The position numbers were made by a program, and so were the translations under genes. A stretch of DNA of 64,000 nucleotides from Leptobrachium leishanense (Eukaryota; Chordata; Amphibia; Anura; Megophryidae): contig CM019063.1 in the NCBI GenBank assembly GCA_009667805.1, positions 198,194,954-198,258,953 of the forward strand, written 5' to 3'. Position 1 is the first letter of the stretch, and every line of letters starts with the position of its first letter. Shown here in pieces: positions 54,666 through 64,000 of this stretch. Below the pieces are notes generated by a model that had not been told where the DNA came from, did no database searches, and worked only from the letters and a program-made list of their open reading frames with translations.

Positions 54666-55044
54666 GGTCAGCCCCTATTGGGTTGACACCAGAACATGAC
54701 ATAACTATCCCATCGGTACAGGACCGACGGAAACAGGAATTGACAAGGCCAGAAGATAATTTGTTTATTAAATTTACGTATGCGTATGCAAAGAAGTCAG
54801 GATATGAATCCTGTTGGGTGTGTAATAAATTGAACCAAGGGTCATCAGTTATTCCCACCTTAGCTGTACCTAGTGGCCCCTAGTGTACTTAAACTGACTA
54901 AGAGTCTAGATATGCCAAAGACAAACCACACTATTCGCATTACTCATGTGGCCTATTTCTCTCTCTGGTGTTTTAAACTAGAGAAGATCCAGGTTCCACA
55001 TAGTTCAATGTGTAAAGAATCTTTGTTTAACGCAACACTAGATA

Positions 55045-56658
<1,614 letters not shown>

Positions 56659-57133
56659 TATATATCTGACCCAGAAGCACTAAGAGATAGTCTTCAAGTA
56701 ATGGTAAATACGATTGATAATTACAAACAGACTAATGATAAAAGTCCAGAGGCCCTTGCATACACCCACAAGTCACTATCCTTAATTTTCTCCCACCTTG
56801 GTTCAGAACCATTTTTATCTGATGCCAGGGGATGGCATACATATTTGTTGTGGAACTCTATGCCACCTTTTGGATTAATACTGAAATAAAAACTTAGTGT
56901 TATTTGGCCTGGGTGGTTCCCCTGCAGCGTATCCAAGGGGACACCATAGACCTAGGAATACCACATCCAATATTTTCTAAAATTTACTAAACGAGTATTG
57001 TTTCCCAAGGGTGGTATGATTTGGTTTTGGTTTCTTTTTTCCTTCCACAGGATGGAGCATCGAAATGATGAAAAGATTTAATAAATATGTTTCGATGGAT
57101 GAAAATGTAAACATTACCAGCACTGATGTTTAG

Positions 57134-57700
57134 TTGTTAAATGTTGAATTAAGAGAGATTCGTAAAGTACAGCTGTTCCAGAAACTAGCCATAGAACAAA
57201 TTCAGGCTGTACTTAATGGAATTTGTGAGATGACAATGAAATATGAATGTTGTACCTTTATTAAGAATACTACTGAAGATGCTCCTGACTACTATGATGT
57301 AATTCAGAAACATCAAGAAAAGGTTTCCCATTTGCAGGACCAAGCTCGTCGAATAGTTGAGGAGGGCTGGAACCCTTTTAAAGGACTGGGTGCATTCGGG
57401 GCGTGGTTCGGATCGATTTTGTCTGTTATAAGTAATATAGGATCTCTGATTATCACAGGTGCCTTAATTCTCCTTGTTTGTTTTCTAGTTTATAAATTAA
57501 CTATTTGTATATGGCCCATCTGCCATAAAGCCCTCGGACCAAAGAAACAACCCCTTAATCAAAGTCCTGATAAAAGTCCACTTAAGCTTAAATCCCCGGA
57601 AGAATACAAAGCTTTAATGATATTAGTTAGTTGGCTGAGAGAGATCATTGAAGACTCTCTGCCAAGAGGAGGGAATGAGATAGCAATTCTCGGGATTTAA
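57134..57700 (+). pseudogene. env: env transmembrane subunit
   Basis: About 188 codons of the membrane-anchoring envelope subunit, lacking its N-terminal fusion region in this frame. A helical repeat region leads to a CX7CC motif (57226-57255), where gammaretroviruses usually have CX6CC. A glycosylation site NTT follows, then a WNPF segment, a membrane span of about 25 residues (IITGALILLVCFLVYKL) and a cytoplasmic tail. The frame runs a few codons into the 3' LTR. Confidence 0.8.
57664..57675 (+). promoter_or_regulatory. Polypurine tract of the retrovirus
   Basis: AAGAGGAGGGAA directly abuts the 3' LTR and overlaps the end of env. Confidence 0.85.
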
Positions 57701-58184
57701 CTTAAAACTATACTAATCTAGTGATCTGCCATTTCGATGTTCATTCATTTTGTGTTTTAAAATAAACTTGCTGTCCTTGAGTGCTCTTGAGACCCTATTT
57801 TAGTCCGCGTGTTTAAAAGAAGTCAGTTTGTCACCAAAACTAAATAGAAATGCTGACCGTCAAGAATAGAAATAGTTGCATGTCCAAAATGAGAATGAAG
57901 AGGAAAGCTGACTTCATGTGTAAAGTTAGGTCCTAACTCAGACATATGGTAACTGTCACGTGACTATCTGGGTATGATGGGAGGGGAATTGTATTTTTGG
58001 ACTAATGTATAAAAAGAATCCATGAACATGTTCTTGTCACTCATGATTTTGAACAGTTACAATCTGTTTCGTGAGTCCGGCAGGTGCCAGCCGAATAAAC
58101 ACCATTTTCCTTGAAACAAAGGCCTCCGTCTGCTTCCTTGGTCGATCCATCACCCACAGGTTCCCGGCTGAATTTGCTGTTACA
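57676..58184 (+). repeat. 3' LTR of the retrovirus
   Basis: 509 bp with TATAAA at 58008-58013 and AATAAA at 58094-58099. Two substitutions separate it from the 5' LTR. Confidence 0.95.
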
Positions 58185-58419
58185 AGTCAAGCTATGGAAA
58201 ATGATGCTCCATTTCGGCCCAGAACAATCAAAATTCTGGGCATTAAAATACAGCTGTGACCGAAGGTCTTTTTCAAGACGTGATTTACCACTTCATTATT
58301 TGACGTTGCTTTAATTTTGGCAATTTTTCAATCGGATACTATAACTTGCTTTGCTGTGGAACAAAAACAGGGGGTGGTGGGGAGTTTTTTTCCTTTTTGT
58401 TTGGTTCTTTTACATTTTA

Positions 58420-58711
58420 GGCCGGGGTCAGACGAGCGCACCAGGTGCGCCTGTACTGACGTGCCTCCTGGCGTCCGTCATAGCGTTGTGAAACTTCGGG
58501 GCCGGTCGCACGCTGTAGCGTGCGCCTGAATTGTGCGCTCTACAAGTGCACATACTGAATGCCTCCCCGTCGAAACGCTAAACGCGTGTTGGGTGAAGCT
58601 GCAAAGCCTTGCGGTGCTGAGGGCACTAACTGCACTCAGCGAGGTGGCTGGAAGGACGTCCATTCTCACGGACGTTCCTTCCGCTCTTAAAAACGCTCGT
58701 CTGACTATGGC
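58420..58711. mobile_element. TTAA-type foldback MITE, copy 5 (eroded)
   Basis: Begins GGCCGGGGTCAGACGAGCGC; the opposite arm CGCTCGTCTGAC is near 58694. The right terminus and target duplication are degraded. Confidence 0.65.
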
Positions 58712-59370
58712 TCTACACAACCATGTTAGCTGTCACTGGACAGGGCAGAGTCTGGGCTTTCTAATAGCAAATTTGAACTTGACGGGTGTAAAGAATCGGG
58801 ATACAGTTGTCCAAAGAACCCACTACTCTCCTTGTAGCACAGCTTGTGTTTTAGATGAACCAATGTGTAATAACTCCTTGCACCATCACCTCCACATTTG
58901 CTCCAGGTGTGGGAAATGAGCGAGTTAGTGCAGTGGCATTTTGTGATTTTACATATAAAGCAAACTGATACAAGCAGAGAAAAAAAATATGTAAACTTTG
59001 CATTACATGGTCATATTCTGAATCGTTGGAAGGGCCAATTTCTGACATTCCTAATGACCCCTCACTCACTGGACTTTGTGGTGTAAATATCAGAGATGCA
59101 GGTTCCAAAGTACCCCTGTCTCTCCTCACTGCAGTGCTACTGGCTAGGTTGTTGATAAAACAATGCAGTGTGCCATCACCTCCACACCTGCTGGCAGTGT
59201 GGGAAATGAGAAGTTGAGTTAGTGCACCATTATTGCTCACTTTGCACTATTGTTCACTTTACAATTATAGTGTTAAAAAAAGAACATTTACTATATTTAA
59301 AGTTAGATAAGCCTGTTTATGATTGGTATTTCTAGAAAGGCCATAATCTGGCCTTTCCAATGATACCTTA
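58712..59370. repeat. Unassigned sequence with a long direct repeat
   Basis: A block of about 70 bases (CCATCACCTCCACA, then GTGTGGGAAATGAG and GAGTTAGTGCA) occurs at 58865-58935 and 59160-59235. No gene is seen. Confidence 0.5.
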
Positions 59371-59744
59371 TATGTAGGGATGAGCTGTTCGATTCGAACT
59401 TTGGCCGTTCGCAAGTTCGCGAATTTAGAACTTTTTGGCGTGTTCGAGTTCGCAAAAAAATATTTTTTTGGAAAAAAGTATAAAAAATACTAACAAATAT
59501 AGAAATAGACTCTTTACTGCAGAATATTATAAGCAACGGTTTATTAGATATTGAATTAAAAACTAACGTGTACGTGCAAAGATTCTCACCTCCTAAATGA
59601 CCTGTGTTCTCAAACGGTAAACAACATGTGTTTTTAGTCTGGTCTAATGAATTTGATACATTGTATGTAGACTATACTGAGGGTGTGGTGTCTGCTTCTG
59701 AGAAGTGTTAATTTCTCTACTAATCTTCCTCTAATATGCTGCAT
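59371..59744. repeat. hAT-end-like TTCG-rich repeat and R4-related tail
   Basis: TAGGGATGAGCTGTTCGATTCG resembles the fragment at 26832 and the hAT end near 42267. It is followed by TTTACTGCAGAATATTATAAGC as at 27010. Confidence 0.55.
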
Positions 59745-60365
59745 TTCACTGCTGTGTGCTCAGCTCATTTTTACCGCTTTCGCTCATCATGTTTAAACGC
59801 GATTTGAAGCCACATTTTATTAAATAATCCAGACATATTAGATATCGTTCTTTCTGGCAGACTCCGCAGATTCATAATATATCATTTTTATATGTATACA
59901 TTATGTCCTGCCTGTATATTCTGACAAAAAATGCAATAAAAATTGAATTTTTAATCATTTGCAGTGTGTAAAGTGTTTTTTTTTCACATTTTAGCACATG
60001 AGCGTTTGCGGTTATGTTTTCTATAGGGTGCGCTTGTACAAAAATTAGAAATGGGGACTTGTTACATTTTTTGGGGGGAATTACGTGATTTATAGCAAAC
60101 GCACCCCATAGAAAAAATCATTAGTGCATCATCGTTCACATTATAATTGAAATGTGAACAATATTGCTGCATTAATAAAAATAACACACCAAAAAAATAC
60201 ATGTTTTTTTCTTTTCTTTTTTTTTTACTTTATACCTGGTCATGTTGGGTATCATTCGAAAGGCCATGCTCAGGCCTTTCGATTGACACCCTCCATGACC
60301 CCCTAGATGCCTGGAGATATCGGGGTTCAAATGAACCCCCTATCTCCACCAGGGGATTGGCCTGG
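59745..60365 (+). repeat. Dispersed repeat R1, copy 3
   Basis: An uninterrupted copy with all R1 landmarks, from GTTTAAACGCGATTTGAAGCC to CCCCCTATCTCCACCA. It serves as the reference for the split copy 2. Confidence 0.75.
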
Positions 60366-60754
60366 GCAATATATATATATATGCATGATGTGAGCTGGCC
60401 TGGGCAATATATATACGCATGATGAAAATTTGCAAAGGATAAGGCACGCAAAGTGAAATTTTGAGGTGTCTGAAATCGAAACTTACGTGACAACTCATTT
60501 TTTTTTTTTTTTTGCGTTTAATTTATATTTGTTCAATACAGTTAATTTTAATTTGTTTAATCGAGTTAATTTAAAATGGTTTAAAACAGTTAATTTATAT
60601 TTATTTTACCTTTTTACTATTGGTGCTTTTCAAACTTTATTCATAAATAAAAAGAAATTTTAGCAGTTTCATGTTGTGTCGTTTTTTTTTTTTTTGGGGG
60701 GGGGGGGGTGCAAGTAGCTGGTCTTGCCTAGGGCGCAAAATAGTCTAGCACCGG
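60366..60754. other. Unassigned AT-rich sequence
   Basis: A short duplication of GGCCTGGGCAATATATATA (about 60360 and 60400), poly-T and poly-G runs, and a GCACCGGCCCTG hAT-type end at 60744-60755 without a partner. Confidence 0.45.
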
Positions 60755-61205
60755 CCCTGACCGCATGGTCCACCCCTGCACTCTTCCACAATACCACAGA
60801 GGGGTTACTGTATGATGGCACTTGCTGGCCTGGCACCAAAGGCACAATATTTCGGTGCACTGCCACTGGCGCCTGGACCAGATTCATATCCTCAGAGGGG
60901 TTACTGTGTGACGGCACTGTTGCCGACGCTAAAAGCCCAATTTTAAAGCACCTAAGTTTCACCATAATTTAGCCAAAAAATCACTAAACTTTTTCTGCGC
61001 GTCCGAAAATGTCTTTTCATACAGACTGCCGCCCCAAGCAGTTGTTTATGAATAGATTAAAGGAAAAGCATTTACCGTCATTTGAAACGTAATTTTTTTG
61101 TTTTTAAGTGTTTCTATACATCCTACAAATCCGCCACTTCACGGGCAGGTTATGGGGACCTCTTAGGCACGATATTTGAAGGAATTTTTCGTTTTTTTTT
61201 AATTT
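60755..61205 (+). repeat. Dispersed repeat R3, copy 3
   Basis: An uninterrupted copy retaining the empty site (TTTTTAAGTGTTTCTATAC) that corresponds to the MITE insertion in copy 1. Confidence 0.72.
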
Positions 61206-61271
61206 ATTTTTTTAAATTCTTTATTTAAGGAATAAAAATACAAAGGAAGATCATGAAATCAAACGAATATA

Positions 61272-62889
61272 CAGTTGTGTTCAAAATTATTCAACCCCCA
61301 ACGCTGTAAAGGGTTTTAGGGAATTTAGTGTACATTTGCAATTGTATTCAGAATGAAATCCTACAAGGACTTTTTAAAGAACCATATGCAACTAAAATGA
61401 CATCAATTGGTTTTGTAATACAGTAGTAAATGTTTCTTTTGTGAATTCTTCATTGACACAATTATTCAACCCCTTAAAGACTACCACTCTGAAGAACAGA
61501 GGTTCATTCAAGTGTTTTCAATCAGGTATTGAAAACACCTGTGGATGTCACGGAGCAGCAATAAAGCATAATAAGCACCAATTAGGCAGCTTTAAAATGA
61601 CTGTGATACTCAGCTCCTTCTAGACATTTACTGGTGTGGTTACAAACAAGGTGAAGTCAAGAGAATGGTCCAGGAAGACAAGAGAAGAGGTGATTACTCT
61701 TCACAGGAAGGGCAATGGCTATAAGAAGATTGCAAAGATGTTAAACATACCAAGAGAGACCATAGGAAGCAACATTCGCAAATTCAAGGCAAAGGGCACT
61801 GTTGAAACGCTACCTGGTCCTGGCAGAAAGAAGATGCTGACTTCGACTGCTGTGCGCTACCTGAAGCGTAGAGTGGAGAAAAGTCCCCGTGTGACTGCTG
61901 AGGAACTGAGAAAAGATTTGTCAGATGTGGGTACTGAAGTTTCAGCTCAGACAATACTGCGCACACTGCGTAATGAAGGCCTCCATGCCAGAACTCCCAG
62001 GCGCACCCCCTTGCTATCTCCAAAGAAAAAGAAGAGTTGACTGCAGTATGCCAAAAGTCATGTGGACAAACCACAGAAGTTTTGGGATAGTGTTCTGTGG
62101 ACTGATGAAACAAAATTAAAACTGGTTGGGCCCATGGATCAACGCTATGTTTGGAGGAGGAAGAACAAGGCCTATGAAGAAAAGAACACCTTGCCTACTG
62201 TGAAGCATGGCGGGGGGGTCAATCATGCTTTGGGGCTGTTTTGCTTCTGCAGGTACAGGGAAGCTTCAGCGTGTGCAAGGTACCATGAATTATCTTCAGT
62301 ACCAGGAGATATTGAATGACAATGTGATGCAGTCCATCACAAACCTGAGGCTTGGGAGACGTTGGACCTTTCAACAGGACAATGATCCCAAGCATACCTC
62401 CAAGTCCACTAGAGCATGGTTGCAGATTAAAGGCTGGAACATTTTGGAGTGGCCATCGCAGTCACCTGACTAAAATCCGATTGAGAACCTCTGGTGGGAC
62501 TTAAAGAAAGCAGTTGAAGTGCGCAAGCCTAAGAATGTGACTGAACTGGAGGCTTTTGCCCATGACGAATGGGCGAAGATACCCATAGATCGCTGCAAGA
62601 CACTTGTGTCAAGCTATGCTTCACGTTTAAAAGCTGTTATAACTGTAAAAGGATGTTGTACTAAGTACTAAGATTGAATGTCACTTGGGGGTTGAATAAA
62701 ACTGATAATGATGTGAGCACAGAAAAGACATTTGTGGTTATTTCATTATAAATGTTATGTTATATTTGTCTGACCTACACGTGCCTCTTTGATTTAATTG
62801 TAAGCAAGATGACTGAATGATCAAAATCAATGTCAAACTGGCCAAAACACTCAATTTCAGTGGGGGTTGAATAATTTTGAACACAACTG
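61272..62889 (+). mobile_element. Tc1/mariner element, copy C
   Basis: 1618 bp flanked by TA (61270-61271; 62890-62891), with the same ends and IR/DR motifs as copies A and B. It is inserted in the 3' UTR of the L1-type element. Confidence 0.95.
61648..62671 (+). pseudogene. Tc1 transposase, copy C (several lesions)
   Basis: The same transposase as copies A and B. The start codon is changed (ATG to AAG at 61648). CGA became TGA at 62038-62040. One extra G near 62210 shifts frame, and a leucine codon became TAA after SQSPD near 62471. The [16 protein letters not shown] and NPIENLW motifs remain readable in different frames. Confidence 0.93.
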
Positions 62890-63118
62890 TATGGCCAGCA
62901 AAACCGAAGACGAAAAGTCCGGTATCATAGTCCTGCGAAAATTGGGAAAACTCAAGTGATAAACAATGCGGTGGAGGTTAACCTCGTTATAAAGGATAGT
63001 CCATACAAGGATCAAGTAAACAGTGTCAAAACCGTATATCAAAAACAACAAAAACAATCCGGGGAATTCGTCGGAAAAGCAATTAAAACAGAAGGCTTAT
63101 GTAGGGGCAGGATAATTC

Positions 63119-63952
63119 TCAGCCCGGTTGTATCTCCGGTGAGTCCAGGGAAATACCGACCGTAGCAAGGTCAGACCAAGCTAAGTCGGGGTCTGTAATC
63201 GTATACGGCACGTTACCGTGTGTTACCACGAGTGTACCTGCCGGACCCCACCGGTAGCGAATTCCTTTCCTGCGTAGGGTAGATGTCACATCTTTAAAAC
63301 GGCGGCGGGCCATCAAGGTTTGGAACGGGAGGTCATGGTAGAGGGCCAAGGTGGAGCCCTCAAAGTGCACTGGATCTCGAGCACCCGGGGTAGTCATAAT
63401 TTTCGCCTTGAGAGCCACATCACGAAAAGCCACCACAACATCTCTCGGTGCCCCCGTAAGGGACGACGCAGGTGTCCGGACCCGGAACACTGAGCCAACG
63501 ATATCTGGCGTATCTAATGGGAGCCCAACGACCCGGAGGGCCAAGCGAGTAACGTAGGGCAAGAGCTGCTCAGCCGAAACCGAATCAGGGATGCCTCTGA
63601 CTTGTATATTACGGCGTCTGTGTCGAGATTCTAACGTTTCCACTAGGCGGGTCAGGACCTCCACTTGTGTTTGAAGTGCAACAACCTGGGCAGAGAGACG
63701 TGCTTGGTCCAGTTTCACCTCGGATGTCGCCGTCTGTACCTCCACCACCTGCGCCCGCACTGTAGCGACCTCTTCTCGAACCGCAGCCACTTCTGGTTTC
63801 CAGATTTCTCGTATCTCCCGTAGTTCGTTCAGAATTCTGCAAAAGTTGTCTTTTGTAGCGGGAAGATGGTCATCTTCTCCTTTTGTTGCTGAGGCAGCAG
63901 AGTTCGTCCCTGGCGTGGTCACCTTCGCCTCAGCCATCTTCGCCGGTAGCAC
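63119..63952 (-). CDS. L1-type ORF1 protein
   Basis: An intact frame of 277 residues. L1 ORF1 proteins bind their own RNA as trimers and act as nucleic-acid chaperones. A heptad-rich coiled coil spans about residues 40-110 (EVATVRAQVVEVQTATSEV, QVVALQTQVEVLTRLVETLE). An RRM-like start follows at RRRNIQVRGIPDSV, and the basic C-terminal domain includes RRRFKDVTSTLRRKGIRYRW. The start could be the first ATG (63952) or the MAEAK ATG five codons later. No downstream ORF2 exists in this copy. Confidence 0.88.
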   Translation of the reverse strand: MLPAKMAEAKVTTPGTNSAASATKGEDDHLPATKDNFCRILNELREIREIWKPEVAAVREEVATVRAQVVEVQTATSEVKLDQARLSAQVVALQTQVEVLTRLVETLESRHRRRNIQVRGIPDSVSAEQLLPYVTRLALRVVGLPLDTPDIVGSVFRVRTPASSLTGAPRDVVVAFRDVALKAKIMTTPGARDPVHFEGSTLALYHDLPFQTLMARRRFKDVTSTLRRKGIRYRWGPAGTLVVTHGNVPYTITDPDLAWSDLATVGISLDSPEIQPG

Positions 63953-64000
63953 CAGTCCCGGATCCGGGTGTCTTTTAGGGGCCCCACTGCTGGAAGCGGA

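Larger units (their letters stand above)
61206..64000 (-). mobile_element. L1-type element with ORF1 and 3' tail but no ORF2 (5' end beyond window)
   Basis: On the minus strand ORF1 (63952-63119) is followed by about 230 bases of non-coding sequence, the Tc1 copy C insertion, then about 60 more bases ending in AATAAAGAATTTAAAAAA and an A-rich tail at about 61240-61200. There is no room for an ORF2 endonuclease or reverse transcriptase. This resembles the ORF1-only HAL1 type, or an internally deleted L1. Confidence 0.75.

Overview
This window looks like repeat-dense nuclear DNA from an anuran amphibian. The evidence is a frog-type (onconase-like) secreted ribonuclease gene at about 25.6-26.05 kb on the minus strand, and a mix of CR1 and L2-like LINEs, an L1 ORF1, Tc1, hAT and TTAA-target elements, a PNMA-related Ty3/gypsy element and a class I endogenous retrovirus. 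Only the ribonuclease looks like an intact host gene. No rRNA, tRNA, CRISPR array or bacterial operon structure was seen.

Layout. 0-15.9 kb: LINE ends, Tc1 copy A (1992-3602), hAT-type elements with perfect 8-bp target duplications (3974-4898; 12468-14046), TTAA-flanked foldback elements (6009-6457, 7949-8375, 8614-8913) and other dispersed repeats. 15955-24433: a nearly complete, young Ty3/gypsy retrotransposon with about 1.1-kb LTRs, a PNMA-like Gag, and a textbook -1 frameshift signal before the protease; pol has two later frame breaks and one stop. 25-46 kb: the ribonuclease gene, more hAT and foldback elements, a 133-bp perfect palindrome, a GC-rich minisatellite, a Penelope-like fragment with a hammerhead-like core, a broken autonomous hAT transposase gene and a long broken CR1 LINE. 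46303-58184: an endogenous retrovirus with 4-bp target duplications and 509-bp LTRs that differ at only two positions, although its interior is wrecked and holds two CR1 fragments and Tc1 copy B. 58-64 kb: more dispersed repeats, then a minus-strand L1-type ORF1 with a short 3' tail and poly(A) but no ORF2, split by Tc1 copy C.

The most unusual feature is inside the retrovirus. Between RNase H and integrase lies about 0.7 kb encoding a domain like the N-terminal domain of the opioid growth factor receptor (OGFR), preceded by a short repeat containing the residues GYPV. The repeat is in the RNase H frame and the OGFR-like part is in the integrase frame; a CR1 fragment separates the two. This is best explained as a host domain captured into pol, at the position where some lentiviruses carry dUTPase. 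Also notable are a ribonuclease whose usual C-terminal disulfide is replaced by a hydrophobic, GPI-signal-like tail, and the contrast between near-identical LTRs and a decayed interior in the retrovirus.
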